This document shows, piece after piece, positions 35,609-43,827 of a stretch of 49,286 bases of DNA. The number at the start of each line of letters is the position of its first letter. The stretch's first letter is position 1. This DNA comes from Mycobacterium simiae (GTDB lineage: Bacteria > Actinomycetota > Actinomycetes > Mycobacteriales > Mycobacteriaceae). A program made the position numbers and the translations under genes. The stretch lies in NCBI RefSeq assembly GCF_008370645.1, contig NZ_VTZN01000014.1, positions 1 through 49,286 of the forward strand, given 5' to 3'. Under the pieces are notes generated by a model that saw only the letters and a program-made list of their open reading frames with translations, was not told where the DNA came from and did no database searches.

Positions 35609-36775
35609 TCACCGCGCCGAAATGAGCGCTTCATGACACACCTGCACCGGATCGGCAACTCCGGCGATGCTGGCCGCAGCCTGCTGTGCGGCCGCGCCGT
35701 AGCGCGGCGACGACAACACCTCGTTCACTGCTGCCACCAGCGCATCGGCGGTCAACGGGCGAATCAGTCGCGCGCTACCCTGCCGTACCACTCGGTTGGC
35801 GATCTCCCACTGGTCTCCACCGCCGGGAACCACCACCAGCGGCACCGCGGCCAGCAGTGTCTTGGCTACCATCCCGTGACCGCCGCCGCAGATCACCACA
35901 TCGGCGTGGGTCAAGAGTTCGGTCTGGCTGCCCAGTCCGACCACGGCCCAGGACGGCACCGCTAGGTCCTCGCCGCCCAGCCGGGAGACCACCACACGAG
36001 ACCCCGGCGGCACCGTCTCACCCGGCGTCAGGCATTGCAGCGCCATCTCCGCCAGCCCGGCCGCTCCGGTCGCCGCGGTGGACGGCGCGACGACTAGCAC
36101 GGGCCCGGGACCGGTCGGGATCGTCATTACCCGATCGGTCGGCTCGAAATGCAACGGTCCTACCACGACGGCCTCCGGCGGCCAGTCCGGACGCGGAACT
36201 TCCAGGGCGGGAAGCGTGGCGATCAGCCGCCGCAGCGGCCCAGGGTCGCGGGCCGGCAGTCCGATCTCGACCCGGACGGCCGCACGCTGACGCAGCCCCG
36301 CACGCCAAGACCGTGCCGTCAGCGCCCGCATGGTGGCATCGCGCAGCCGGCCGCGAATGCCCGTGCCCGCTGCCAAGCCGCTGCCAATCGGCGGCAGACC
36401 CTTGGACGGCAGGTACAACGGGTGCGGATTGAGCTCGATCCAGGGAATCCCCAACAGCTCGGCGGCCATACCACCACATGCGGTGATCACGTCGGAGACC
36501 ACCAGATCGGGAGCCAGGGCATGCAGCGCCGGGGCATTAAGCACCGCCATCTGAGCGGCTCGCCGGTGAATCCTGGCACCGGCGTCGAGGTCGTCGTCGG
36601 TGGCCGCCAACCCGTCCAGCTCGAGTGCGTCGACTCCGGCCGCCCGGGCAGTATCCAACCAATCCACCCCGGTGAACAACGTCGGCGTATCGCCGGCTGC
36701 CTGCAGGCGTTGGCACAGCGCAATCGCCGGAAACGAGTGTCCGGGATCCGGCCCAGCAACCACGGCGACGCGCAC
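35609..36775 (-). CDS. UDP-glycosyltransferase-like protein (Rv2739c-like)
   Basis: A 388-residue GT-B glycosyltransferase of the GT1/UGT type. The N-terminal acceptor domain begins VRVAVVAGPDPGHSFPAIALCQRLQAAGDTPTLFTG; the C-terminal donor-binding region has ELLTHADVVICGGGHGMVAKTLLAAVPLVVVPGGGDQWEIANRVV, the macrolide/antibiotic glycosyltransferase-like signature. The acceptor is unknown; in mycobacteria such enzymes act on glycolipids or small molecules. The GTG at 36775 gives the M. tuberculosis length and N-terminus. It diverges from ephG, with 53 bp between the two starts, and its stop is 10 bp before DUF3046. Confidence 0.88.
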   Translation of the reverse strand: MRVAVVAGPDPGHSFPAIALCQRLQAAGDTPTLFTGVDWLDTARAAGVDALELDGLAATDDDLDAGARIHRRAAQMAVLNAPALHALAPDLVVSDVITACGGMAAELLGIPWIELNPHPLYLPSKGLPPIGSGLAAGTGIRGRLRDATMRALTARSWRAGLRQRAAVRVEIGLPARDPGPLRRLIATLPALEVPRPDWPPEAVVVGPLHFEPTDRVMTIPTGPGPVLVVAPSTAATGAAGLAEMALQCLTPGETVPPGSRVVVSRLGGEDLAVPSWAVVGLGSQTELLTHADVVICGGGHGMVAKTLLAAVPLVVVPGGGDQWEIANRVVRQGSARLIRPLTADALVAAVNEVLSSPRYGAAAQQAAASIAGVADPVQVCHEALISAR

Positions 36776-36828
36776 CCGCCCTACCCTGCCACAGCGCCAC
36801 CCGGCCACACTCGCCTACGCTGGCAAGC

Positions 36829-37260
36829 ATGACCGAGCTGACCCACACCACCGCCGATAACACCCGCACGGTCGAGAATTTCCTGAACGCGCTGCAGAAT
36901 GCGGACTTCGACACCGTAGCTGCGGTCCTGGACGACAACCTCGTCTACGAGAACGTCGGATTTTCGCGGATCCGCGGCGGCCACAGAACCGTGAGGCTGC
37001 TCCGCAAGATGGAAAGGCGCCTCGGGTTCGAGGTCAAGATCCACCGCATTGCCGCCGACGGCGCCGCGGTACTCACTGAACGCACCGACGCGCTGATCTT
37101 CGGCCCGCTGCGGCTGCAGTTCTGGGTGTGCGGCGTGTTCGAGGTGCGCAACGGCAAAATCACGCTCTGGCGCGACTATTTCGATTTCTACGACATGACA
37201 AAGGCTCTGTTGCGCGGCCTGGCGTCCCTGGTGATCCCGTCGCTGAAAGCAACAATGTAA
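36829..37260 (+). CDS. ephG: Limonene-epoxide-hydrolase-type epoxide hydrolase EphG
   Basis: A 143-residue small-fold (cystatin-like, SnoaL-related) epoxide hydrolase. The family pattern is seen in TRTVENFLNALQNADFDTVAAVLDDNLVYENVG, ERTDALIFGPLRLQFWVCGVFEVRNGKITLWRDYFDFYD. The Arg-Asp in LWRDYFD together with an earlier Asp forms the expected Asp-Arg-Asp centre. The M. tuberculosis enzyme (Rv2740) hydrolyses sterol- and fatty-type epoxides in vitro; the natural substrate is unknown. The ATG at 36829 is used. It ends 12 bp from the stop of pspM, where M. tuberculosis instead has PE_PGRS47 and pspN. Confidence 0.9.
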   Translation: MTELTHTTADNTRTVENFLNALQNADFDTVAAVLDDNLVYENVGFSRIRGGHRTVRLLRKMERRLGFEVKIHRIAADGAAVLTERTDALIFGPLRLQFWVCGVFEVRNGKITLWRDYFDFYDMTKALLRGLASLVIPSLKATM

Positions 37261-37272
37261 CGAGCGGACAGC

Positions 37273-38088
37273 TCAACGGCGTGGCAATCCGCCAAGTTCG
37301 TCGAACGCCTGCGCCCACCCGACCAAACGATCGGTGGCACCGACCAGCTCGGCACGGTAGCGCTGTTGCGCCGCCGCCTCACCCACCGCGCCGCCGTTAG
37401 CTGATGAGACCAATTGCGCTGCGGCGGTGACTATTTCGTTGTACTGGCGGACGCCGGCGCTCAGCTGCGCGGTGAACGCGTTGATCGTGGGCACCAGATA
37501 CGACCGTGATGCTGCCGAGTGTTGCGCCGCCCGCTCCATCGACACCACCTCGGCAGCTGTGGCTGCCATCGCCGCCGAGGTCTGCTGAGCGGCGGCCGTC
37601 AAGTCGCGGATCTCCTCGGCCGGCAGCATGGCCCCTCGCTCCAGCACGCCCAACAGCGAAAAGAACCCGCGTTCTGAGGCTCCCAGCGCGGACATCGCAG
37701 GTCTGGCCGCCGAACCGGGCGGTGGCAGCCGGCGAGTGTTACCCGGGCGCTGCGCCGGCAGCGGCTCGGACCTCAGCCAGTGATAGCGGAAAAACAACAA
37801 CGTCGCGGGGATGACCTGCACCACCGCAACGGCACCGGTGATCTGCAGCAGCAACGCGAACCAACCCCAAGCCGCCAGCACCGCGGTTACCCCTGCCCAG
37901 AACACGCACCCGGCGCTGAAGATCAGCGCCCACCGCAACGCCCGTCGGCGCCGGCGCAGCAACCGGGCCCGCGGGTCGGTCGCGGCGCTGATCTGCTGGG
38001 CAGCGAAGTCGGTAAAATCGGCGACGATGTCGAATCCACGCTGCAGCAATGCACGCCACTGCCCACGTTGAATCGACTTCACCGCCAT
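37273..38088 (-). CDS. pspM: Phage-shock membrane protein PspM (Rv2743c-like)
   Basis: A 271-residue integral membrane protein. A short basic N-terminal part (residues 1-50, ending RARLLRRRRRALRW) is followed by two membrane helices (ALIFSAGCVFWAGVTAVLAAWGWF and LLLQITGAVAVVQVIPATLLFF) and a long soluble, Ala-rich helical C-terminus. In M. tuberculosis the homologue binds PspA and belongs to the clgR-pspA-pspM-pspN envelope-stress operon. Here it follows pspA by 8 bp, but no pspN follows. The ATG at 38088 is the first of the frame. Its stop lies 12 bp from the stop of ephG. Confidence 0.88.
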   Translation of the reverse strand: MAVKSIQRGQWRALLQRGFDIVADFTDFAAQQISAATDPRARLLRRRRRALRWALIFSAGCVFWAGVTAVLAAWGWFALLLQITGAVAVVQVIPATLLFFRYHWLRSEPLPAQRPGNTRRLPPPGSAARPAMSALGASERGFFSLLGVLERGAMLPAEEIRDLTAAAQQTSAAMAATAAEVVSMERAAQHSAASRSYLVPTINAFTAQLSAGVRQYNEIVTAAAQLVSSANGGAVGEAAAQQRYRAELVGATDRLVGWAQAFDELGGLPRR

Positions 38089-38096
38089 CTGCTGCC

Positions 38097-38912
38097 TTAC
38101 TGCTGCCCAAACGGTTTCTCGGTAATCTGGCCACCGGTCTCGCTGGCCGGGGTAACGCCTGGAGTGGTCGCGCCGCCGGCGGGCAAAGCTTCTCCCCGCA
38201 TGGACGCCCGGATCTGCTCTAGCCGGGAATGACCCGCCATCTGCACGCCGGCCTGCTGGACTTCGAGCATGCGGCCCTGCACTGAGCTTTGGGCAAGCTC
38301 GGCCTGACCTAGAGCGGTGGCGTAGCGGCGTTCTATCTTGTCGCGCACCTCATCGAGGCTGGGAACATTGCCCGGCGCGGCGAGCTCGCTCATCGACCGC
38401 AGCGATGCACTGACCTGCTCCTGCATCTTCGCCTGCTCGAGCTGGCTGAGCAGCTTGGTGCGTTCCGCAATCTTCTGCTGCAGCACCATGGAGTTCTGTT
38501 CGACCGCTTTTTTGGCCTGAGCCGCCGCACTCAGCGCCTGGTCATGTAGCGCCTTGAGGTCTTCGACGCTCTGCTCGGCGGTTACCAGCTGAGCGGCGAA
38601 CGCCTCGGCGGCGTTGTTGTATTCGGTTGCTTTGGCGCCGTCTCCGGCCGCGAGGGCCTGGTCGGCCAAGGTCAGCGCTTGACGCACATTGACCTGGAGC
38701 TTTTCGATGTCGGCGAGCTGCCGATTGAGCCGCATCTCCAGTTGCCGCTGGTTGCCGATCACTTGCGCCGCCTGTTGGGTCAGCGCTTGATGGGTGCGCT
38801 GCGCTTCCTCGATGGCTTGCTGGATTTGCACTTTGGGGTCGGCGTACTCGTCGACCTTGGAACTAAACAGCGCCATCAGGTACTTCCACGCCTTGACGAA
38901 CGGATTGGCCAT
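38097..38912 (-). CDS. pspA: Phage-shock protein PspA (35-kDa antigen, Rv2744c)
   Basis: A 271-residue PspA/IM30 (ESCRT-III-like) protein that binds the inner membrane face and maintains it under stress. It is almost wholly helical coiled coil: [59 protein letters not shown] through [31 protein letters not shown] flexible Gly/Pro-rich tail follows ([26 protein letters not shown]). The ATG at 38912 gives [12 protein letters not shown]. It lies 150 bp downstream of clgR; ClgR activates this operon in M. tuberculosis. It is known as an immunodominant 35-kDa antigen in M. tuberculosis and relatives. Confidence 0.94.
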   Translation of the reverse strand: MANPFVKAWKYLMALFSSKVDEYADPKVQIQQAIEEAQRTHQALTQQAAQVIGNQRQLEMRLNRQLADIEKLQVNVRQALTLADQALAAGDGAKATEYNNAAEAFAAQLVTAEQSVEDLKALHDQALSAAAQAKKAVEQNSMVLQQKIAERTKLLSQLEQAKMQEQVSASLRSMSELAAPGNVPSLDEVRDKIERRYATALGQAELAQSSVQGRMLEVQQAGVQMAGHSRLEQIRASMRGEALPAGGATTPGVTPASETGGQITEKPFGQQ

Positions 38913-39062
38913 CGGTTAGCTCCGCTTTCGTTTCGTTGTGTGCCGGATGGGCCCCGTGTAGCCCACACCGCTTGCCCTGCCGCTCAATTTATCGGGTCAC
39001 TGTCGATCTACCCACCCCATGGTTGGGTAACCGGCCGGCGCTCGGTTTGGCCCCCCGTTTGG

Positions 39063-39392
39063 TCAGGCCACCGCCAGCGACGCAACAGGAGGGATGACGA
39101 CCTTGGTGCTGGGGTCGATGACGTCCCCAGTTGATACGGCCGCGGCTGTCCCGCGTTCCTGGCGGGCCATCCGTTCACCCGCGACGATGAGTACCTCCGA
39201 CAGCGGGACATGTAACGCCTCGCAAATAGCGTTGAGCAACTCGCTGGAGGGCTCCTTGCGACCACGTTCGACTTCCGATAGGTAGCCCAGGCTTACGCGA
39301 GCCGAATCGGACACCTCCCGCAGCGTCCGGCCCTGCGAAGTCCGAGCGCCGCGCAACACGTCGCCGACGACTTCGCGAACCAATGATGTCAT
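39063..39392 (-). CDS. clgR: Transcriptional activator ClgR
   Basis: A 109-residue XRE-type regulator that activates clp protease and psp genes. The helix-turn-helix is [38 protein letters not shown]. The C-terminus ends SLAVA, a short hydrophobic Ala tail of the kind that makes ClgR a Clp substrate in relatives. The ATG at 39392 follows AAGGAGAGAG; the frame extends to 39428 without support. A sigma-E-type promoter at 39457-39482 lies 65 bp upstream. It is the first gene of the stress operon with pspA and pspM. Confidence 0.95.
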   Translation of the reverse strand: MTSLVREVVGDVLRGARTSQGRTLREVSDSARVSLGYLSEVERGRKEPSSELLNAICEALHVPLSEVLIVAGERMARQERGTAAAVSTGDVIDPSTKVVIPPVASLAVA

Positions 39393-39456
39393 CGTGCTCT
39401 CTCCTTCACCCCGGTCACGCGCAGACACCTCGTCAACAAGCAGTGGTCTTTAGCTC

Positions 39457-39482
39457 AACGCCGAGCCGGGTGGTGTGGTTCC
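39457..39482 (-). promoter_or_regulatory. sigma-E-type promoter of clgR
   Basis: On the minus strand GGAACC (39482-39477), a 16-bp spacer and CGTT (39460-39457) match the ECF sigma-E/sigma-H pattern, with the same spacing as the sigB promoter in this window. It begins just after the pgsA3 stop. SigE control of clgR and psp is established in M. tuberculosis. Confidence 0.8.
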
Positions 39483-39488
39483 CGTGCA

Positions 39489-40130
39489 TTACGACCCGCG
39501 GTTCGCCCAGTGAATTTCCTTGACTGTCGATGCCACGTAATCGATACCGGTCACCACGGTGAGCACGATGGCTGCGGCCATGATCACTACCGCCGCCACA
39601 TGTAGCGGGCCGGAGAGCGGCAATACGTACAAGCCGATCGCCACCGCCTGCACGACCGTCTTGAGCTTGCCGCCCCGACTCGCAGGAATGACGCCGTGGC
39701 GAATCACAGCCAGCCGCAACACCGTCACCCCGAGTTCGCGCGTCAGGATCAATATCGTGACCCACCAGGGCACATCGCCCAACATCGACAAGCCGATCAG
39801 CGCTGCTCCGATCAGAGTCTTGTCGGCAATCGGATCGACGAATGCGCCGAATTCCGTGGCCATGCCGTAGTTGCGGGCCAGTAGCCCATCGAACCGATCG
39901 GTAATGCTGGCAACCGCGAATATCGCCCATGCCACTACTCGGGCAGTCGTATGGTGGCCGCCGTCGTAGAACAGGGCATACAAGAATATCGGAACCAACA
40001 CCAGTCGCAGGCCGGTCAGAATATTCGCGAGGTTGGCGATACGGGCAGTTCCTGGTACCTGACCTGTTTGCGGCTGCCCTGACACGGCAACAGAATAACG
40101 GTTGACCAGCCCACCCGATACTGTTCCCAC
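39489..40130 (-). CDS. pgsA3: CDP-alcohol phosphatidyltransferase PgsA3
   Basis: A 213-residue membrane enzyme of the CDP-alcohol phosphatidyltransferase family, probably phosphatidylglycerophosphate synthase. The signature DGxxAR...GxxxDxxxD is present as TDRFDGLLARNYGMATEFGAFVDPIADK. About five membrane helices follow or precede it (for example LANILTGLRLVLVPIFLYALF and LHVAAVVIMAAAIVLTVVTGI). The start is uncertain: the GTG at 40130 abuts the GTG of the divergent argA, leaving no space for a ribosome site; a GTG at 40085 is an alternative. It lies upstream of clgR, which has its own promoter. Confidence 0.88.
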   Translation of the reverse strand: MGTVSGGLVNRYSVAVSGQPQTGQVPGTARIANLANILTGLRLVLVPIFLYALFYDGGHHTTARVVAWAIFAVASITDRFDGLLARNYGMATEFGAFVDPIADKTLIGAALIGLSMLGDVPWWVTILILTRELGVTVLRLAVIRHGVIPASRGGKLKTVVQAVAIGLYVLPLSGPLHVAAVVIMAAAIVLTVVTGIDYVASTVKEIHWANRGS

Positions 40131-40655
40131 GTGACCGAAAGTCCACGAGATTTCCGACCGGTAGTCCGGCGCGCCCGGACGTCCGACGTGCCTGCGATCA
40201 AGAAACTCGTCGACACCTATGCAGGAAAGATCCTGCTGGAAAAGAACCTGGTAACGCTTTATGAAGCGGTGCAAGAATTTTGGGTGGCCGAACAGCCCGA
40301 CGTCCCGGGAGACGTGGTGGGCTGCGGCGCGTTGCACGTGTTGTGGTCGGATCTGGGTGAAATCCGTACCGTCGCAGTCGACCCCACAGTGACCGGCAAC
40401 GGCATTGGCCATGCGATCGTCGATCGGCTGCTCGAGGTTGCGCGGGAACTACAGCTGGAACGGGTGTTCGTGTTGACTTTTGAGACCGCATTCTTTGCCC
40501 AGCACGGCTTCACCGAAATCGAAGGCACGCCGGTTACCGCGGAGGTGTTCGAGGAGATGTGCCGCTCCTACGACATCGGTGTCGCGGAATTCCTCGACCT
40601 AAGCTACGTCAAGCCCAACATCTTGGGTAACTCGCGGATGCTGCTTGTGCTCTAG
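40131..40655 (+). CDS. argA: L-glutamate N-acetyltransferase ArgA (Rv2747)
   Basis: A 174-residue GNAT enzyme that acetylates glutamate (or glutamine) for arginine synthesis, the short single-domain type without an amino-acid-kinase domain. The acetyl-CoA site is seen in EIRTVAVDPTVTGNGIGHAIVDRLLEVAREL, with the N-terminal VVRRARTSDVPAIKKLVDTYAG and the C-terminal VLTFETAFFAQHGFTEIEG typical of ArgA-like GNATs. The length equals the M. tuberculosis protein. The GTG at 40131 directly abuts the pgsA3 GTG on the other strand. It converges with ftsK; a long imperfect hairpin lies between the two. Confidence 0.92.
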   Translation: MTESPRDFRPVVRRARTSDVPAIKKLVDTYAGKILLEKNLVTLYEAVQEFWVAEQPDVPGDVVGCGALHVLWSDLGEIRTVAVDPTVTGNGIGHAIVDRLLEVARELQLERVFVLTFETAFFAQHGFTEIEGTPVTAEVFEEMCRSYDIGVAEFLDLSYVKPNILGNSRMLLVL

Positions 40656-40672
40656 CTCTAGCTTCGGCCGGG

Positions 40673-40730
40673 CGAGCAGACACAGAATCCTCCGACACGC
40701 CGGAAAATCGGACGAGTCTACGTCTGCTCG
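40673..40730. repeat. Imperfect 23-bp-arm inverted repeat between argA and ftsK
   Basis: Arms at 40673-40695 and 40708-40730 pair at 19 of 23 positions around a 12-base loop; the outer nine bases (CGAGCAGAC/GTCTGCTCG) pair perfectly. It occupies the convergent junction and extends into the last codons of ftsK. It could act as a two-way terminator. Similar hairpins with CGAGCAGAC ends occur widely between mycobacterial genes, as far as I recall. Confidence 0.6.
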
Positions 40731-43258
40731 TCGACGTCGTCGACGCTCGCGGCCCCGCCCCGGATCAACGCCAGCGTTCCCGCCAGCTCGTCGGACTTGA
40801 CCAGCACCTCCCGAGCCTTGGAACCCTCGCTGGGACCCACGATGCCGCGGGTCTCCATCAGGTCCATCAACCGGCCGGCTTTGGCGAACCCGACCCGCAG
40901 CTTGCGCTGCAACATCGAAGTGGAGCCGAACTGGCTAGACACCACCAGCTCCACGGCTTGCAGGAAGACGTCCATGTCATCGCCAATATCTGGGTCCCGA
41001 CCATCCGAGTCGGCGCGTTCCCCGGTGGGCTTGGCGGTCGTGACACCCTCGGTGTACTCCGGCTCGGCCTGCTCTTTGCACGAGGCGACGACGGCCTGGA
41101 TCTCCTCGTCAGTGATGTAGGCGCCTTGCAGGCGGATCGGTTTGCTCGCGCCCATCGGTAGGAACAAGCCGTCGCCCATGCCGATCAGCTTTTCCGCACC
41201 CGCCTGATCGAGGATCACCCGGCTGTCGGTGAGCGACGATGTCGCAAACGCCAGCCGCGACGGCACGTTGGTCTTGATCAGCCCGGTGACCACGTCAACG
41301 GACGGCCGCTGGGTGGCCAGCACCAGGTGGATGCCGGCCGCGCGGGCCTTCTGGGTGATCCGGACGATGGCGTCCTCGACGTCGCGCGGCGCGGTCATCA
41401 TCAGGTCGGCCAGCTCGTCGACGATCGCGACGACGTAGGGGTAGGGCTGATACACCCGCTGGCTGCCCAAGGGTGCCGTGATTGCCCCGGTTCGCACCTT
41501 CTCGTTGAAGTCGTCGATGTGGCGCACCCGCGACGCCTGCATGTCCTGATAGCGCTGCTCCATTTCCTCGACCAGCCACGCCAGCGCGGCTGCGGCCTTC
41601 TTGGGTTGGGTGATGATCGGCGTGATTAGGTGCGGGATGCCTTCATAGGGCGTGAGCTCCACCATTTTGGGGTCGATCAGGATCATCCTGACTTCTTCCG
41701 GGGTGGCTCGGGTCAACAGCGAAATCAGCATGGAGTTGACGAAGCTGGACTTGCCAGATCCGGTGGAGCCCGCCACCAGCAGATGCGGCATCTTGGCCAG
41801 GTTGGCGGAGATGAAATCGCCTTCGATGTCCTTGCCCAGCCCGATCACCAGCGGGTGATGGTCGCGACGGGTCGACGGCGCGGTGAGCACGTCGGCCAGC
41901 CGCACCATTTCGCGGTCGGTGTTGGGCACCTCGATGCCGACGGCCGACTTGCCCGGAATCGGCGCCAGCATCCGCACACTCTCGGTGGCCACCACGTATG
42001 CGATGTTTTTCTGCAACGCGGTGATCTTCTCTACCTTGACGCCGGGACCCAGCTCCACCTCGTAGCGGGTGACGGTGGGGCCGCGGGTGCACCCGGTGAC
42101 GGCCGCGTCGACCTTGAACTGGTTGAGCACCTCGCCGATCGCGGCGGCCATGTGGTTGTTGGCGGCACTTCGCTTCTTGGGTGGATCGCCGGCCACCAGC
42201 AGCTCCAACGAGGGCAGTGTGTAGGGACCTTCCACGACGCGGTCCAGGGCTTGGGTGTTCTGCTTCACGGCCCGGGAGCCGCGGCTCCGTCGAGCGGAGC
42301 TGGGTGCCAAGACGGGGTCAGGAATGGTCGGTTCGTCGTCGCCGGCTGGCGACCACACCGGCGCCTGGTGCTGGGGGCCCGGCGGCGCCTCGTCGTAGTA
42401 GCCATCGGAATAGTCCTCGCGCGCGACCTCGACCGTGTCTGCGTCGTCGCCAGCGAAATCGTGATAGTCCTCGTCGGCATCGTCGTGGTAGTCACGCTGC
42501 AATATCCGGGTGCCGAACATGGCGCGCAGGGCGTCGGGTACCTCGCGGATGGTGGTTCCGGTCAGCAGCAACAGTCCGAATAGTGCGCCGATGAACAGTA
42601 ACGGCGCGGCGATCCACGCGGTCAACCCGTCGGCCAACGGCCCGCCGATCGCGAAACCGATGAATCCCGCCGCGTGCTGGCGCGACGCGGGGGTTTCCGG
42701 CGAACCGGCCCACAGGTGCCGCAGCCCCAGGAAGGACGAGACGATCAGGCTGGTTCCAAGGATCAGCCGTGGCCGAGTTTCGGGGTTGGGTTGGGTCCGC
42801 ATCAGCACGATCGCTGTGGCGGCGAGCACGATCGGCAGCAGCACGACGGCCGATCCGATGAACGTCCGCAGCACCGCATCGACCCACGCACCCACGGGTC
42901 GGGCGGCGTGAAACCACGAACCGGCGGCAACGATCACGGCAAGGCCCAGCAGGACCAGCGCTAAACCGTCCCGGCGATGTCCCGGCTCGATGTCACGCGC
43001 GCGCCCGATCGACCGCGCCGCCCCGCCGGTACCTTTGGCAACCATCATCCAGGTGGCGCGCATGGCCCGGCCGACGGTAAGCCCGGCAGCGACCAGCAGG
43101 GCTTGATTACGCCGCCGGGCAGGCCTACTTGCCCGATTGACCGGCTTGCCGGATGTCTTTCTTGGGGCGCTCGATCTCCCACTTCGGGCCGCGCCCCGCG
43201 AAGTGGCTTTCGACCTGCTCGTTCGGGTTCCGGAGCGGGCGACGGTCCTATTGGCCAT
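40718..43258 (-). CDS. ftsK: DNA translocase FtsK
   Basis: An 846-residue division/segregation translocase. A basic N-terminus (about 80 residues) precedes four membrane helices (for example LALVLLGLAVIVAAGSWF and FIGSAVVLLPIVLAATAIVLM), then an acidic Asp/Tyr-rich linker (YHDDADEDYHDFAGDDADT). The motor domain follows, with Walker A GSTGSGKS at about residue 495 and Walker B VAIVDELADLMM, RPSVDVVTGLIKTN and VILDQAGAEKLIGMGD. The C-terminal winged-helix gamma domain (SMLQRKLRVGFAKAGRLMDLMETRGIVGPSEGSKAREV) reads KOPS-type sites. The ATG at 43258 gives MANRTVARSG, consistent with the M. tuberculosis start. The frame extends to 43330. Confidence 0.95.
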   Translation of the reverse strand: MANRTVARSGTRTSRSKATSRGAARSGRSSAPRKTSGKPVNRASRPARRRNQALLVAAGLTVGRAMRATWMMVAKGTGGAARSIGRARDIEPGHRRDGLALVLLGLAVIVAAGSWFHAARPVGAWVDAVLRTFIGSAVVLLPIVLAATAIVLMRTQPNPETRPRLILGTSLIVSSFLGLRHLWAGSPETPASRQHAAGFIGFAIGGPLADGLTAWIAAPLLFIGALFGLLLLTGTTIREVPDALRAMFGTRILQRDYHDDADEDYHDFAGDDADTVEVAREDYSDGYYDEAPPGPQHQAPVWSPAGDDEPTIPDPVLAPSSARRSRGSRAVKQNTQALDRVVEGPYTLPSLELLVAGDPPKKRSAANNHMAAAIGEVLNQFKVDAAVTGCTRGPTVTRYEVELGPGVKVEKITALQKNIAYVVATESVRMLAPIPGKSAVGIEVPNTDREMVRLADVLTAPSTRRDHHPLVIGLGKDIEGDFISANLAKMPHLLVAGSTGSGKSSFVNSMLISLLTRATPEEVRMILIDPKMVELTPYEGIPHLITPIITQPKKAAAALAWLVEEMEQRYQDMQASRVRHIDDFNEKVRTGAITAPLGSQRVYQPYPYVVAIVDELADLMMTAPRDVEDAIVRITQKARAAGIHLVLATQRPSVDVVTGLIKTNVPSRLAFATSSLTDSRVILDQAGAEKLIGMGDGLFLPMGASKPIRLQGAYITDEEIQAVVASCKEQAEPEYTEGVTTAKPTGERADSDGRDPDIGDDMDVFLQAVELVVSSQFGSTSMLQRKLRVGFAKAGRLMDLMETRGIVGPSEGSKAREVLVKSDELAGTLALIRGGAASVDDVDEQT

Positions 43259-43428
43259 GCCGGCAAGCCTAGTCCCAACCACATCTTGTGCACCACATGC
43301 CACACTGGTAACGCCAGCTTCGGCGGCCATGTTGCCGGCTGGGTGTCGGCAGGCGTAGGTAGGGTGGCGAGCAGGTGACGAAGGTCATGCCACCCACCAA
43401 ATGCGTCGGAGCCAGTAGGAGGCCTAGC

Positions 43429-43743
43429 ATGCCCGTCGTTGTCGTCGCCACGCTGACCGTCAAGCCCGAGGCGGTCGAGACGGTCCGCGACATCCTCACC
43501 ACCACCGTCGCAGAGGTGCACGCCGAACCTGGTTGTGAGCTGTACTCGCTGCACCAGATGGGCGAAACGTTTGTGTTCGTGGAGCAATGGGCCGACGCCA
43601 AAGCGCTCAAGGTTCACGGCACGGCGCCGGCGGTCACCAGGATGTTTACAGCGGTCGGCGAGCACCTGGTAGGAGCACCCGACATCAAGATGCTGCAGCC
43701 GATCCCCGCGGGCGAACCTGGCAAAGGGCAGCTTCGCCCTTGA
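43429..43743 (+). CDS. Antibiotic-biosynthesis-monooxygenase-domain protein (Rv2749-like)
   Basis: A 104-residue ABM-fold protein (dimeric ferredoxin-like barrel). The pattern is VVVVATLTVKPEAVETVRDILTTTVAEVHAEPGCELYSLHQ, GETFVFVEQWADAKALKVHGTAPAVTRMF. Family members include small cofactor-free monooxygenases and quinone-reacting enzymes; the substrate is unknown. The ATG at 43429 follows TAGGAGG. In M. tuberculosis the next gene is a short-chain dehydrogenase (Rv2750); here that gene is missing and a methyltransferase follows after 84 bp. Confidence 0.86.
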   Translation: MPVVVVATLTVKPEAVETVRDILTTTVAEVHAEPGCELYSLHQMGETFVFVEQWADAKALKVHGTAPAVTRMFTAVGEHLVGAPDIKMLQPIPAGEPGKGQLRP

Positions 43744-43827
43744 TGGGCCAGCCGCGGAAGGCCGAATCGCCTTGATCGGCGGGGCGTCTCGCCAGCCGAT
43801 GCGGGCTTTGCGAAAAAGAGGTAGCTG

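Noticed and set aside
41630..42583. Plus-strand frame of 317 codons antisense to ftsK
   Set aside because: Complement of the FtsK motor and linker; no independent support.
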